DNA of 64,000 bases from Aeribacillus composti (lineage in GTDB: Bacteria > Bacillota > Bacilli > Bacillales > Aeribacillaceae), in NCBI RefSeq assembly GCF_007827555.1, contig NZ_VISS01000004.1, positions 1 through 64,000 on the forward strand. The letters are read 5' to 3'. The notes under the pieces are model-generated. The model had not been told where the DNA came from. It saw nothing but the letters and a program-made list of their open reading frames with translations, and ran no database searches. The position numbers and the translations under genes were made by a program. Below are positions 25,187 to 34,987 of the stretch, in pieces. Numbering within the stretch: position 1 is the stretch's first letter; the number at the start of each line of letters is the position of its first letter.

Positions 25187-26116
25187 TTATGTATTAGCAC
25201 TTTTTACAGAAGCATTCGCAGTCAATTCCTTATTAGAAAGTCCTTTATTTTTCAAAAACATACTGACTCCAATTAAAGATAGCGCTCCGCCAATCATTTG
25301 GGAAATAGATGTAGCTTCTCCTAAAAATAAGTATGCTAATATAATTGCCCCTATTGGTTCACCTAAAATACTCATTGAAATCGTCGTAGCATCCAAATAT
25401 TTTAAAAGCCAATTAAATAATGCGTGACCAAAAATATTGGGGACTAGTGCTAGAAGTACAAATATGCCCCAATCATGAACTGAATAATGAATCAGCGGGA
25501 TCTCGTAACTAAGATTGTAAATCAATAATACAAATCCACCTATAAAGAACACACAAAAACTATATATTGATGTTGGAATTTTTTTGCATAATACTTGTCC
25601 AAAAAGCATATGAATGGCTACTGCTAACGTTCCTGCTAATGAAAGGAAATCTCCAAATAATGCTTTTGTAGAAAGATTAATATCTCCCCATGCAATAATG
25701 ATTGAACCGCTAACAGCTATAATAATACTCACAATCCCAATAAGGTTTGTTCTCTCTTTAAAAATAAAATAAGCTCCGATCATAACAAATACAGGCTCTA
25801 ATGTAGTTATAATCATTGAACTTGCTACTGTTGTATATCTAAGGGAATCCATCCAAAATAAGAAATGAAAACCTAGGAAGATTCCAGATAAAAATAGTTG
25901 AATCCAATCCTTCCATTGAATGTTAATAGCTCCTGTTTTGATTTTCTTCCAAGGGAGAAACGGCAGCATAACGATCACTGTAAAAAGCAGTCTATACATT
26001 CCTAATATAGATGCAGGTGCATCAGACCATTTAACAAAAATAGAAGAAAATGAAATAGAAATAACACCAATTAGTAAAATAAAAATAGGCGGAACGGGAA
26101 ATTGATATTCTTTCAT
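25187..26116 (-). CDS. EamA/DMT family transporter
   Basis: A 309-residue ten-helix member of the drug/metabolite transporter superfamily with two EamA repeats. The first half carries ILGMYRLLFTVIVMLPFLPW and YTTVASSMIITTLEPVFVMI. The second carries DATTISMSILGEPIGAIILAY. Such carriers export amino acids or other small metabolites; the substrate is not deducible. The ATG at 26116 follows AAGGAGCG. It lies downstream of speA in the same direction with a 173-base gap containing a hairpin, so it may be partly separate from speA. B. subtilis does not have it at this position from memory. Confidence 0.88.
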   Translation of the reverse strand: MKEYQFPVPPIFILLIGVISISFSSIFVKWSDAPASILGMYRLLFTVIVMLPFLPWKKIKTGAINIQWKDWIQLFLSGIFLGFHFLFWMDSLRYTTVASSMIITTLEPVFVMIGAYFIFKERTNLIGIVSIIIAVSGSIIIAWGDINLSTKALFGDFLSLAGTLAVAIHMLFGQVLCKKIPTSIYSFCVFFIGGFVLLIYNLSYEIPLIHYSVHDWGIFVLLALVPNIFGHALFNWLLKYLDATTISMSILGEPIGAIILAYLFLGEATSISQMIGGALSLIGVSMFLKNKGLSNKELTANASVKSANT

Positions 26117-26162
26117 TGTTGTCGCTCCTTTTAAAAGAATTGAATATTATTATAAATTAAAT

Positions 26163-26186
26163 ACGGTAATGGTTTTAGCCATTACC
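26163..26186 (-). terminator. Hairpin between speA and the EamA gene
   Basis: CGGTAATGG pairs with CCATTACCG around a 6-base loop. On the minus strand only an A/T-rich TATTTAATTTAT follows, so it is a weak terminator candidate for speA. Confidence 0.45.
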
Positions 26187-26289
26187 GCAGCAAAATTATT
26201 TTATGATCGATCTTCAGCAAAATTTGGTTTCATCAGTTTTTCGACTTGTCCTCGAATGTATGGATTTATAAAGCTTCTTCAGCGATTTC

Positions 26290-27762
26290 TCATTTAATCG
26301 GTTTATGCTCTTTAATAACGCGAATGTAGGAAAGAGTTGGATCTTCTGTACCTTGAACAGGCAGGCCGGCATCTAAATTTTTTCGGATGTAATGTAAATT
26401 TTCTTTAGTGATGATTTCTCCTGGTATGAAAATCGGTATGCCCGGTGGGTACACCATGACAAATTCTGCAATAATGCGTCCGACAGATTGTTCAAAAGGC
26501 ACCAATTCCGTCTCTGCATAAAAAGCATCTCTAGGTGTCAGCGCCAAAACAGGAATATCGGGCAGAAGGACAGAGACTTCCGCTTGCTTGTTTGCCTGAT
26601 GGGAAAATTCTTTTGACAAAGCACGAAGCGCTTTTATTAAAAGTGATGTTTCATATTCTGTATCACCGGGCGTGATCAGACAGAGCAGATTGTACAGATC
26701 GGAAAGCTCCACTTCAATGTTGTAATGTTCTCTTAACCACAGCTCTGCATCATATCCCGTTATGCCTAGTTCCTTCACAGAAATAATTAATTTTGTCGGA
26801 TCATAATCATACGTTGCATTCGTTCCCAAAATTTCTTCTCCTACACAATATAGATGATCAATTTTGTTAATTTCGTATCTTGTCTGATTCGCCAATTGAA
26901 TCGTTTGCTCTAATAATTCATAGCCCTTCGTTGCCAGCTGCTTTCGAGCTGCATCCAGTGATGCAAGAAGCAAATAGGATGTCGATGTCGTAGTCAGCAT
27001 GCTTAAAATCGATTGAACACGGTCAGGAGACACAAGACCTTCCCGAACATTTAAAATAGAGCTTTGCGTCATCGATCCTCCCAGCTTATGAACGCTAGTT
27101 GCCGCCATATCTGCCCCTGCCTGCATGGCGGATAATGGCAGCTTGTCATGAAAATGAATGTGGACGCCGTGCGCTTCATCTACAAGAACAGGGACATTAT
27201 ATGAATGAGCAATATTTACGATTTGTTTTAAATCAGCTGAGATTCCGAAATACGTTGGATTAATGACTAAAAGCCCTTTTGCATCAGGATATTGCTGAAG
27301 AGCTTTTTCAACTGATTCTGTCGTTATTCCGTGAGAAATGCCGAGGTTTTTATCCACTTCAGGATGTATAAAAACGGGGGAAGCCCCTGAAAAAATGATT
27401 GCTGACATGACCGATTTATGAACATTTCTTGGAACAATAATTTTATCTCCAGGTCCGCAAACCGACAGGACCATTGTCATAATGGCTCCGCTCGTACCTT
27501 GTACCGAGAAAAAGGTGTGATCGGCACCGAAAGCTTCAGCAGCCAATTTTTGTGCTTCTTTAATAATTCCTTTTGGCGAATGAAGATCATCCAAAGGACC
27601 GATATTAATTAAGTCCATCGCCAGAGCATTATGTCCGATAAATTCTCGGAATTTTGGCTCCATTCCGGCTCCTTTTTTATGGCCGGGAATGTGAAATTGA
27701 ATTGGATTTTTTTGAATATGTTCTAAAAGACCTGTAAACAATGGTGTATCATGCTGTGACAA
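26290..27762 (-). CDS. speA: Arginine decarboxylase (Orn/Lys/Arg decarboxylase family)
   Basis: A 490-residue PLP-dependent fold-I decarboxylase, the same length as B. subtilis SpeA, which makes agmatine for polyamine synthesis. The pyridoxal lysine is in TSVHKLGGSMTQ, preceded by VDEAHGVH (the PLP-ring-stacking region); the N-terminal FHIPGHKKGAG is typical. The start is TTG 27762, with AAAAGGAAAA upstream; no ATG fits the N-terminus. Position after SR1 matches B. subtilis. From sequence alone lysine or ornithine decarboxylase cannot be excluded, but length and synteny favour arginine. Confidence 0.9.
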   Translation of the reverse strand: MSQHDTPLFTGLLEHIQKNPIQFHIPGHKKGAGMEPKFREFIGHNALAMDLINIGPLDDLHSPKGIIKEAQKLAAEAFGADHTFFSVQGTSGAIMTMVLSVCGPGDKIIVPRNVHKSVMSAIIFSGASPVFIHPEVDKNLGISHGITTESVEKALQQYPDAKGLLVINPTYFGISADLKQIVNIAHSYNVPVLVDEAHGVHIHFHDKLPLSAMQAGADMAATSVHKLGGSMTQSSILNVREGLVSPDRVQSILSMLTTTSTSYLLLASLDAARKQLATKGYELLEQTIQLANQTRYEINKIDHLYCVGEEILGTNATYDYDPTKLIISVKELGITGYDAELWLREHYNIEVELSDLYNLLCLITPGDTEYETSLLIKALRALSKEFSHQANKQAEVSVLLPDIPVLALTPRDAFYAETELVPFEQSVGRIIAEFVMVYPPGIPIFIPGEIITKENLHYIRKNLDAGLPVQGTEDPTLSYIRVIKEHKPIK

Positions 27763-27960
27763 TTTTCCTTTTCACCTACTTTTTAAAGGTTCCCCAAAAT
27801 TAAAAACAAATGAAATTATAGCACTTTCCTTTAAAACCTGCAAAAGGCATTAAATAGGGTTTTTAATATCTTTGTGCTTCTCTTTGTTTTGAGCTACGTT
27901 TTTATAAAGAAGGAATTTAATGCGTGGAAAAAGAATAATACGAAATGGGGAGGGGGAAAC

Positions 27961-28926
27961 ATGGTATTTTCAACAAAAATTACCGAATTGCTAGGGATTA
28001 AATATCCGATCATTCAAGGGGGACTTGCTTATTTAGCGTATTCAGAATTAGCAAGTGCAGTAAGCAATGCAGGAGGGCTCGGTCAGATCACGGCTATGTC
28101 TCTTCCGAATCCAGCTGCGCTTCGAGAGGAAATACGGAAGGTGAAACAAAAAACGGATAAGCCGTTTGGAGTGAACTTCGCCATCGGTCAGCATGGCCGT
28201 CCATTTTCCGATATGCTTGATGTGGCGATTGAAGAAAAAGTGCCGGTCATTTCCATCACTGGCGGGAACCCGGCTCCGCTTTTTGACCAATTAAAAGGTG
28301 TCGATGTAAAAAAACTAGTTCTCGTTGCGGCAAGAAGACAAGCGGAGAAAGCGGAAGAGCTTGGAGCAGATGCAGTGATGGTCGTCGGACAAGAAGGCGG
28401 CGGTCATTTAGGAAAAGACGATATCGGCAATTTCGTATTAATTCCACAAGTAGTGGAAGCTGTCTCCATTCCGGTGATTGCTTCTGGAGGCATTGCGGAC
28501 GGGAGGGGACTAATGGCAGCATTGGCTCTTGGAGCTGAAGGGATTGAAATGGGAACTCGTTTTATTGCAACGAAGGAATGCGTACATGCACACCCGTTAT
28601 ATAAAGAAGCAATTGTCAACGGTACTGAACTTGATACCGTCATTATTAAAAGGTCGTTAGGGGCACCAGGTCGGGCGCTTCGAAATAATTGGACCGAAAA
28701 AATTTTGGAAATTGAAAGAGAAAGAGGAGATTATGAGTCGCTAAAAGATTTCATTAGTGGAGAAGCGAACAAAAAATATATTTATGAAGGCAAAATCGAG
28801 GAAGGATACGCATGGGCCGGTCAATCTATAGGGCTGGTAAAAAATATTCCGTCTGTTGCGGAACTGTTTGACGAAATCATTGAACAGGCGAAAGAGATAA
28901 GGCGGAAATGGTCCAGCATTGCTTAA
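27961..28926 (+). CDS. Nitronate monooxygenase / FabK-like flavoenzyme
   Basis: A 321-residue TIM-barrel FMN enzyme of the 2-nitropropane dioxygenase family. Motifs are the N-terminal YPIIQGGLAYLAYSELASAV, the DAVMVVGQEGGGH loop, PVIASGGIADGRG and ALGAEGIEMGTRF for phosphate binding. Members are either nitronate monooxygenases, detoxifying propionate-3-nitronate, or enoyl-ACP reductases of the FabK type; the sequence does not settle which. An open frame extends upstream to 27874, but GGGAGGGGG precedes the ATG at 27961 and the protein begins there. It is divergent from speA and convergent with yktB. Confidence 0.88.
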   Translation: MVFSTKITELLGIKYPIIQGGLAYLAYSELASAVSNAGGLGQITAMSLPNPAALREEIRKVKQKTDKPFGVNFAIGQHGRPFSDMLDVAIEEKVPVISITGGNPAPLFDQLKGVDVKKLVLVAARRQAEKAEELGADAVMVVGQEGGGHLGKDDIGNFVLIPQVVEAVSIPVIASGGIADGRGLMAALALGAEGIEMGTRFIATKECVHAHPLYKEAIVNGTELDTVIIKRSLGAPGRALRNNWTEKILEIERERGDYESLKDFISGEANKKYIYEGKIEEGYAWAGQSIGLVKNIPSVAELFDEIIEQAKEIRRKWSSIA

Positions 28927-28943
28927 TTGTTTTCAAAAGAAAT

Positions 28944-28978
28944 AATGGTCAGCGATGCAGCGCATCCTGACCATTTTT
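28944..28978. terminator. Bidirectional terminator between convergent genes
   Basis: AATGGTCAG pairs with CTGACCATT, with TTTT on the plus side. It separates the nitronate monooxygenase gene from the yktB stop codon, which it overlaps. Confidence 0.8.
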
Positions 28979-29612
28979 AAACAGTGCTTTTTTGTGTGAT
29001 TTGATAAAGCGGCATTAACGTTTTAAACGTCTCGTCAACCTTTTCCAAAAATTGCTCCCTGCTCATGGAGAGAACTTCATTTTTTGGAAGGTTGATGCCG
29101 CATAACATTTCTGCTTTTTTCACCGATTGCAGACGTTGAAAAATTCGTTGAAAATCTTCGTCAGATAAATTTTTTTGTTTTTCCGCATCTGGTTTTGTAT
29201 GATCGGCTGACCAGAAATAATCTTCAGGAATTTGCTTTCGAATTTGCTGCCAATTCTGTAAAAATTGTTTTCCGATTTCTTCTTTCACAGGGGATTCATA
29301 AATAATGGCAAACCAAACAAAGACGTGTGTGCTCCATAATCCGATTTGAAAATGAGGGAGCTTCTTATAACCCCGTTTACTGTTTGCAAATGCAACCCAT
29401 GTGTCATTGGGAGGATGAACGGTACGGCGGGCATGTTTTGCTACATGATAAAATATTTCATCTCCCGTCAAAGCAGACAAAGTAGGTGCAAAATGCTGTC
29501 CCAGCGCTTCAAGTTTTGGGCGCACCCGTTTTTTTAGCTCATCCATTCTCGCTTCTAAACCGTCTATTTGAAAAACTTCAAAATCTTCCTTCACAAATGG
29601 CACAAAATCCAT
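28977..29612 (-). CDS. yktB: UPF0637 family protein YktB
   Basis: A 211-residue cytoplasmic protein of the UPF0637 (DUF1054) family, conserved in Bacillus and relatives without an established function. Characteristic segments are [14 protein letters not shown] near the start, [20 protein letters not shown] and the aromatic [16 protein letters not shown]. The frame is open to 29693, but AAGGAGGA lies 6 bases before the ATG at 29612, giving the family's MDFVPF start. Synteny with speA and suhB matches B. subtilis, although yktA and ykzI, which I recall there, are missing. Confidence 0.88.
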   Translation of the reverse strand: MDFVPFVKEDFEVFQIDGLEARMDELKKRVRPKLEALGQHFAPTLSALTGDEIFYHVAKHARRTVHPPNDTWVAFANSKRGYKKLPHFQIGLWSTHVFVWFAIIYESPVKEEIGKQFLQNWQQIRKQIPEDYFWSADHTKPDAEKQKNLSDEDFQRIFQRLQSVKKAEMLCGINLPKNEVLSMSREQFLEKVDETFKTLMPLYQITQKSTV

Positions 29613-29775
29613 AAAAATCCTCCTTGTGTTGTTTGTCCACATTGTAGCACAAACCGACAGAGAAAGAAAAATAATGTGGGTGAAATATTGCAATGAAAAA
29701 GGTGAAAAACTTGATTTTCTCCATTTCTTTACAGTATGCTAAAAAAGGTGATTGAATAGAAAGTGGGTAAGATAG

Positions 29776-30570
29776 ATGAACTGGCATGAAATAGATCAAA
29801 AAGCAAAGCAATGGATTTATGAGGCTGGTGAAAGAATTCGCCAATCATTTCAACAAAAGCTGGTCGTTGAAGCGAAATCAAGTCCAAACGATTTAGTGAC
29901 GAATATTGACCGGGAAGTAGAGCATTTCTTTTGGGAAAATATTCGCAAAACGTTTCCGGAACACAGCATTTTAGGAGAAGAAGGTTCCGGTCATGAATTG
30001 AAATCATTGGACGGTATCGTTTGGATAATTGATCCGATTGACGGAACAATGAATTTTGTACATCAAAAGCGGAATTTCTGCATTTCGGTTGCTGTTTTTG
30101 CGGATGGTGTCGGTCAAATAGGACTGATTTATGATGTCGTCAGAGATGAAATGTACCATGCGATAAGGGGGAACGGCGCCTATTTAAACAAAACGGAGCT
30201 TCCGCCGTTACAAAAGAAAACAATAGAAGAATCCATCATCGGCTTGAATGCATCATGGCTGGTGGAAAACAGACGAATTGACCCATCAATATTAAGTCCG
30301 CTTGTCAAACGTTTAAGAGGAACGAGATCATTTGGTTCAGCCGCTCTTGAATTTGCCTATGTAGCCGCAGGCAAGCTGGACGGCTATATTACAATGAGAC
30401 TTGCTCCTTGGGATTTTGCGGCAGGTTTAATCCTTGTCGACGAAGTAGGCGGGGTTACGACAACGCTTGACGGAAAACCAGTCGATTTGCTTAAAAAGCA
30501 AAGCATTTTCACCGCTAACCAAACCATTCATCAACAAATTATCGAGGAGTATATTAAAGGGAAAATATAA
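29776..30570 (+). CDS. suhB: Inositol monophosphatase family protein (SuhB/YktC)
   Basis: A 264-residue Mg-dependent sugar phosphatase of the inositol monophosphatase family. Metal-binding motifs are complete: GEEGSG (Glu), WIIDPIDGTMNFVH (the DPIDGT signature) and LAPWDFAAGLILVDEVGG (C-terminal WD motif). Substrate could be myo-inositol-1-phosphate or another phosphorylated metabolite such as 3'-phosphoadenosine phosphate; B. subtilis YktC is the syntenic counterpart. ATG 29776 has only a weak ribosome site (GTGGGTAAG). It is divergent from yktB with a 163-base shared upstream region. Confidence 0.9.
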   Translation: MNWHEIDQKAKQWIYEAGERIRQSFQQKLVVEAKSSPNDLVTNIDREVEHFFWENIRKTFPEHSILGEEGSGHELKSLDGIVWIIDPIDGTMNFVHQKRNFCISVAVFADGVGQIGLIYDVVRDEMYHAIRGNGAYLNKTELPPLQKKTIEESIIGLNASWLVENRRIDPSILSPLVKRLRGTRSFGSAALEFAYVAAGKLDGYITMRLAPWDFAAGLILVDEVGGVTTTLDGKPVDLLKKQSIFTANQTIHQQIIEEYIKGKI

Positions 30571-30949
30571 AGCTGCAAATGCTGTTGACAGCTTATAGAT
30601 CATCATAGCTTGCTAAAAAACAAGCATGAAGAAAGCAGTATAAAAAGTCTCTTATAAAAATATGAAAGAATTGGTATCGTTCGGCAAACTTCACATCGTG
30701 ATGGCAGGCGAGAAAAATGGAACAAGTGTGGAGCAATGAAATGTTGTAGCAATCAACGTTTTGTAAATAGGGCTAAAAATCGGGTTGTTTAAAAATTTAC
30801 ATAAAATGGAACTTCTTTGTATCCATTCCATTTCTGGCTGGTCTTTTGAAAAAGGCTATTGTAAATGAGTTTTAGCTAAATCCGAACATATTGTGAAACA
30901 AAAGATGGGTCTTTGTAGGTTTGAAAGAAACTAATGCCATGTAATAAAG
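30571..30949. other. Gap downstream of suhB
   Basis: No gene is recognised. AAGCTG/CAGCTT (about 30572-30595) and CTTGCT/AAGC (about 30608-30626) are small hairpins that may end suhB transcription. The phrase ATCAACGTTTTGTAAATAGGG near 30753 weakly recalls the core of the dispersed repeat, but too little matches to call a copy. Confidence 0.35.
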
Positions 30950-30969
30950 CCCCTCTATCAGTAGAGGGG
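30950..30969 (-). terminator. Terminator of ylaF
   Basis: CCCCTCTA pairs perfectly with TAGAGGGG around a 4-base loop. On the minus strand CTTTATTAC follows. It lies 60 bases past the ylaF stop codon. Confidence 0.7.
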
Positions 30970-31031
30970 ACGATCTATGTATCATAAACCGTTTGAAAGT
31001 ATAAAATGGCCGATGCCAAGATGTAAATTCT

Positions 31032-31217
31032 TTATAATAATCCTCTCTCTCGCATTTTCTTTTTTTGGGTAAAGCCGAGTCCAAATACTATAATAATTCC
31101 AATGATGCTAACAACTACTCCCAACAGGCTGCCAGCCCCTATTGCAAAGCCGACCGACACAATAAGCAGCGCCGCAATGGTGGCGAGAACCCAAAATATC
31201 CATTTTCCGTTGCCCAT
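31032..31217 (-). CDS. ylaF: Two-span membrane protein YlaF (DUF5325)
   Basis: A 61-residue membrane protein with two hydrophobic helices (WIFWVLATIAALLIVSVGFA and GVVVSIIGIIIVFGLGF) and a basic tail QKKKMRERG. Family DUF5325, function unknown. ATG 31223 directly abuts AAAGGAGG, so the next ATG at 31217, six bases on, is the likely start. It is transcribed divergently from typA, as ylaF is placed next to typA in B. subtilis. Confidence 0.8.
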   Translation of the reverse strand: MGNGKWIFWVLATIAALLIVSVGFAIGAGSLLGVVVSIIGIIIVFGLGFTQKKKMRERGLL

Positions 31218-31366
31218 TCCCATCCTCCTTTCATCAATCCAAGACGAAAACCATTAATAACCTTTAAGCCTCTTTCCATCTTTAGTTTATCGAAAAACGT
31301 TCAACGTTTCCACAGTATTTATGGTATAATAGCCTAGGTTCAGTTTAGCAAATAGGAGATGACAGT

Positions 31367-33205
31367 GTGAAAGTTAGAAACGACTTACGCAATATTGCTA
31401 TTATCGCGCACGTAGACCATGGGAAAACAACATTGGTTGACCAATTGCTTCGCCAATCAGGAACGTTCAGGGAAAATGAACAAGTGGCGGAGCGTGCTTT
31501 AGATTCCAATGACTTGGAGCGCGAGCGCGGAATCACCATCTTAGCCAAAAATACGGCGATTGAATATAAAGGAACGACCATTAATATTTTAGATACGCCT
31601 GGTCATGCCGACTTTGGCGGAGAAGTAGAACGAATTATGAAAATGGTCGATGGCGTGCTGCTAGTTGTCGACGCCTATGAAGGCTGCATGCCGCAGACAA
31701 GATTTGTTTTGAAAAAAGCGTTGGAACAAAACTTAACACCTATTGTCGTCGTGAACAAAATTGACAGAGAGTTTGCCCGGCCTGAAGAAGTTGTCGATGA
31801 AGTGCTTGAGCTGTTTATTGAGCTTGATGCAAACGATGATCAATTAGAATTTCCGGTTATTTATGCTTCGGCCATCAACGGAACGGCAAGCACTGATCCA
31901 ACTAAACAGGATGAAAATATGGAAGCTCTATTTGATGCGATTATCGAACATATTCCTGCACCTGTTGATAACAGCTCAGAACCCCTTCAATTCCAGGTGG
32001 CGCTGCTGGATTACAATGACTATGTTGGGCGGATCGGCATCGGCCGCATTTTTCGCGGAGAGATGAAAGTCGGACAACAAGTCGCATTAATGAAGCTTGA
32101 CGGAAGTGTGAAGCATTTCCGTGTTACGAAAATGTTTGGATTTAAAGGATTAAAACGATTGGAAATTGAACAGGCAAAAGCTGGTGATCTTGTCGCTGTT
32201 TCTGGAATGGAAGACATTAATGTCGGGGAAACGGTTTGTCCGGTTGATCATCAAGAGGCGCTACCTGTTCTTCGGATTGATGAACCGACGCTGCAAATGA
32301 CGTTTTTAGTTAACAACAGCCCTTTCGCAGGCAGAGAAGGAAAATATGTGACGGCGAGAAAAATCGAAGAAAGGCTGCATGAACAACTGCAAACAGATGT
32401 TTCGCTAAGAGTGGAGCCGACGGATTCCCCGGATAAATGGATAGTATCAGGGCGAGGCGAGCTTCATTTATCCATTTTAATTGAAAACATGCGCAGGGAA
32501 GGGTATGAGCTGCAAGTTTCGAAGCCTGAAGTAATTGTAAAAGAAATCGATGGAGTACTTTGCGAACCGGTTGAACGGGTGCAGGTGGACGTTCCAGAGG
32601 AATACACAGGTCCTGTCATGGAATCATTGGGCGCGCGCAAAGGGGAAATGGTCGACATGATCAATAACGGAAATGGACAAGTCCGCTTGATTTTTATGGT
32701 GCCATCGCGCGGATTAATCGGCTACACGACCGAATTTATGTCTTTAACAAGAGGATACGGCATCATAAACCATTCGTTTGACTCGTATCAGCCTATGCAA
32801 AAAGGACAAGTTGGCGGAAGGCGTCAAGGGGTTCTTGTTTCAATGGAAACAGGAAAAGCTACCTCTTATGGCATTCAACAGGTCGAAGATCGCGGAACGA
32901 TTTTCGTTGAACCCGGAACAGACGTGTACGCTGGGATGATTGTCGGTGAACATAATCGTGAAAATGACCTTGTTGTGAATATATGTAAAGTAAAACAACA
33001 AACAAATATCCGTTCTTCGACGAAAGAACAAACGGTCGGAATGAAAAAAGCTCGGATCATGTCGTTGGAAGAAGCACTTGAATATTTAAATGATGATGAA
33101 TATTGTGAAGTCACGCCTCAATCGATTCGTTTAAGAAAGAAAATCTTGGATAAAAACGAGAGGGAAAAAGCAGCGAAAAAGAAAAAACTGTCAAGTCAAA
33201 GCTAA
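31367..33205 (+). CDS. typA: Ribosome-associated GTPase TypA/BipA
   Basis: A 612-residue translational GTPase that binds the ribosome and helps 50S assembly at low temperature or stress. G motifs are intact: [11 protein letters not shown] (G1), RGITI (G2), [12 protein letters not shown] (G3), NKID (G4). They are followed by domain II (beta barrel), EF-G-like domains III and V ([30 protein letters not shown]) and the TypA-specific C-terminal domain. It starts at GTG 31367, eight bases after AGGAG. A TATAAT at 31325-31330 may be its -10 box. ylaH starts 23 bases after its stop and is probably co-transcribed. Confidence 0.96.
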   Translation: MKVRNDLRNIAIIAHVDHGKTTLVDQLLRQSGTFRENEQVAERALDSNDLERERGITILAKNTAIEYKGTTINILDTPGHADFGGEVERIMKMVDGVLLVVDAYEGCMPQTRFVLKKALEQNLTPIVVVNKIDREFARPEEVVDEVLELFIELDANDDQLEFPVIYASAINGTASTDPTKQDENMEALFDAIIEHIPAPVDNSSEPLQFQVALLDYNDYVGRIGIGRIFRGEMKVGQQVALMKLDGSVKHFRVTKMFGFKGLKRLEIEQAKAGDLVAVSGMEDINVGETVCPVDHQEALPVLRIDEPTLQMTFLVNNSPFAGREGKYVTARKIEERLHEQLQTDVSLRVEPTDSPDKWIVSGRGELHLSILIENMRREGYELQVSKPEVIVKEIDGVLCEPVERVQVDVPEEYTGPVMESLGARKGEMVDMINNGNGQVRLIFMVPSRGLIGYTTEFMSLTRGYGIINHSFDSYQPMQKGQVGGRRQGVLVSMETGKATSYGIQQVEDRGTIFVEPGTDVYAGMIVGEHNRENDLVVNICKVKQQTNIRSSTKEQTVGMKKARIMSLEEALEYLNDDEYCEVTPQSIRLRKKILDKNEREKAAKKKKLSSQS

Positions 33206-33228
33206 TGAGTGAAAGGGGGAGGGACGTA

Positions 33229-33549
33229 GTGACAGAAGAACAAGTAATTGAAAGGCTGTCTTTTTTTGCGCGTCTTTTCCGTGTTCATGAGCAGCATGAT
33301 GTCGGAATGTGGTATTTGTATATTACCATTCTGATTTTATCAATTATTGTATATAAACTAGGATTTGCTAAGAAGCTCCCGATTTTAAAGTCTGCTATAA
33401 TCTATTTATTTCTCGCTTTCGGCTGTACGGTGCTGACGTTTTTGGCAATTTTTCTGCCGATTGCAGAAGGATTGGTAGTCGCTGTTCTTATTTTAAGCAT
33501 ATATAAAATTCGGCTTTACTATTCGAAAAAAAATGAAAACAACACATAG
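33229..33549 (+). CDS. ylaH: YlaH membrane protein
   Basis: A 106-residue membrane protein with a short cytoplasmic N-terminus ([16 protein letters not shown]) and three hydrophobic segments ([56 protein letters not shown]). YlaH-like family; function unknown. An ATG at 33205 overlaps the typA stop, but AAAGGGGGAGG lies just before GTG 33229, which gives the length I recall for B. subtilis YlaH (105). It follows typA closely and ends at a bidirectional terminator. Confidence 0.82.
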   Translation: MTEEQVIERLSFFARLFRVHEQHDVGMWYLYITILILSIIVYKLGFAKKLPILKSAIIYLFLAFGCTVLTFLAIFLPIAEGLVVAVLILSIYKIRLYYSKKNENNT

Positions 33550-33564
33550 CTTTAAAGAAAATCA

Positions 33565-33618
33565 AAACAGATGTCGGTATGTGCCAGCGCGCACCACCTT
33601 CATCTGTTTAACTTTTTT
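33565..33618. terminator. Bidirectional terminator between ylaH and ylaI
   Basis: AAACAGATG pairs with CATCTGTTT across a 27-base loop; TTTTTT follows on the plus strand. It separates the convergent ylaH and ylaI genes. Confidence 0.7.
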
Positions 33619-33636
33619 CTGAGTATTTTTCTGTTC

Positions 33637-33837
33637 TCAAAAAAGCTCATTCCTTTTTCTTTCGCGGTACAAACGGAACTTTCCGGTTGATAGTCTTTTG
33701 TTTGTTTTTTCCGTAATTCGATTATAGCAAGTATTGCACATATATGTATGAATCGGTCTATTCCTCAGCTGTTTTGCCTTCAATGATTCGTCATCAATTG
33801 TTTCGATTTTATCGCATAAAACACATTTGACTTTCAT
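33637..33837 (-). CDS. ylaI: YlaI-like small zinc-ribbon protein (DUF2197)
   Basis: A 66-residue cytoplasmic protein with two CxxC pairs (VKCVLCD at the N-terminus and YMCNTCYNRI near residue 40) that should bind one zinc ion, followed by a basic C-terminus (KRLSTGKFRLYRERKR). It belongs to the YlaI/DUF2197 family; function unknown. The frame extends to GTG 33849, but the ATG at 33837 directly precedes the first CxxC and is conserved in type. The ribosome site (GAGAAG) is weak. Position between ylaH and ylaJ is as in B. subtilis. Confidence 0.82.
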   Translation of the reverse strand: MKVKCVLCDKIETIDDESLKAKQLRNRPIHTYMCNTCYNRITEKTNKRLSTGKFRLYRERKRNELF

Positions 33838-34000
33838 CTTGCTTCTCACACTTTCTAATCAAATTTTTAAGCTTTGTACAACGTTGTTCGTCTCAGCATC
33901 AAAAGGCTTCGATGATAGTTTGGATTGCTTCCAGACAACACGCCTCTATACTCACTCGCCTCTCGCATAGTATATCACGTTTTGCTTCCGCTCACACAAT

Positions 34001-34024
34001 TTCTTTTGCAACTTTGCAAAAGAA
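34001..34024. promoter_or_regulatory. Perfect 24-bp palindrome upstream of ylaI
   Basis: TTCTTTTGCAA (34001-34011) and TTGCAAAAGAA (34014-34024) are exact inverted copies separated by two bases. The short spacer is unlike a terminator and typical of a dimeric repressor site. It lies 164 bp upstream of the ylaI start. I do not recognise the operator. The rest of the 33838-34345 gap holds no recognised gene. Confidence 0.5.
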
Positions 34025-34349
34025 TCAAGCCAGCAGCGGCTTTATACGACTTACACACAATACAATTTCTATAAGAAAAGACAGAAAAATAAGCTATTGA
34101 GCCACTTTCGAGCATTGCAAAAAACATTGTGAGACAGGTCAATACTCTTTATCCAAACCAGAGCCATTTGCATTTCCGTTCCGACTTGGGATCGTGAATC
34201 ATCCGGCGATAGTCAAGCTATTAAAATGAATAGACATACTGATCTTCAGCCGCGCAGGTCGATAGTGAAACAATGTTTTATGAGTTGTTATTTTATTAAA
34301 TATGATAAAACATCATCGGATTTTGACTAAAAGGTGTTGAAAGCAATGA

Positions 34350-34380
34350 AAAACGCTTAAGCTTCGGACTTAAGCGTTTT
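34350..34380 (-). terminator. Terminator of ylaJ
   Basis: AAAACGCTTAAG pairs with CTTAAGCGTTTT around a 7-base loop, with T runs on both sides, 8 bases past the ylaJ stop codon. Confidence 0.85.
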
Positions 34381-34387
34381 AATGTCT

Positions 34388-34987
34388 TTATTGTTGTTTT
34401 TGGTTTGATTGATCACGCTGTTCTTTATTCAGCTCTTGATTTTTTGACTTCGGAAGCTGATCTTTTTCATTCATCGGCTGCTTTTGTTGATTGTCTGTCG
34501 CGTCACCAGGAAGATCCGGCATCAATCTTCCGACAATTTGAGCGAGCTCATCTAGAATGCCGCCAATGGGCCGGCCGTTTTGAATTTCCTCTCCAATTTG
34601 GCGGATTCGTTCATTTGTGTCTGGATCGGCAATAACTACAGCATAAGCCCCGTAAGGATCGTTTTTTAATGATTCTGCAACGGAATACTTAATCGATTCA
34701 ACTTTTGAACGATCCAGCTTTTTGTCGACATCAATTCCGACGACTGCATAATTTCCAAGAACAACTGCAGTTGCATCATTTACATCTGGAACATTTTCGG
34801 CTATTTTTGCCAAGCGGCGGGCGATTTCCTGGCCGGATTTGCGATCAACATTTTCCCGCACGGAATCTTTGACAGTAATTGTTCTTGAATAGTTTTCACC
34901 ACGATTTTCCTCTCGTGCATTTTCGTTTGTGGAACAACCGTTTAAAATAAAGCCGACAAGCAAAATAAACATCAAAAAGCTGCGCAT
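34388..34987 (-). CDS. ylaJ: YhcN/YlaJ family sporulation lipoprotein
   Basis: A 199-residue lipoprotein. MRSFLMFILLVGFILNGC is the signal with Cys18 as the lipidated residue. The mature part has the YhcN/YlaJ domain (residues about 40-150: QEIARRLAKIAENVPDVNDA, AVVLGNYAVVGIDVDKKLD, DPYGAYAVVIADPDTNERI), found in spore and germination proteins made in the forespore. A hydrophilic Gln/Asn/Lys-rich tail follows. B. subtilis YlaJ is a forespore product from memory; no SigG promoter was identified here. It is alone on the minus strand, opposite ylaK. Confidence 0.88.
   Translation of the reverse strand: MRSFLMFILLVGFILNGCSTNENAREENRGENYSRTITVKDSVRENVDRKSGQEIARRLAKIAENVPDVNDATAVVLGNYAVVGIDVDKKLDRSKVESIKYSVAESLKNDPYGAYAVVIADPDTNERIRQIGEEIQNGRPIGGILDELAQIVGRLMPDLPGDATDNQQKQPMNEKDQLPKSKNQELNKEQRDQSNQKQQ

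Noticed and set aside
30740-30800. Fifth copy of the dispersed repeat
   Set aside because: Only a short ATCAACGTTTT-like phrase matches; the head hairpin and tail are missing.
33912-34100. 62-codon plus-strand frame
   Set aside because: No ribosome site, odd composition and it crosses the 24-bp palindrome; not supported.
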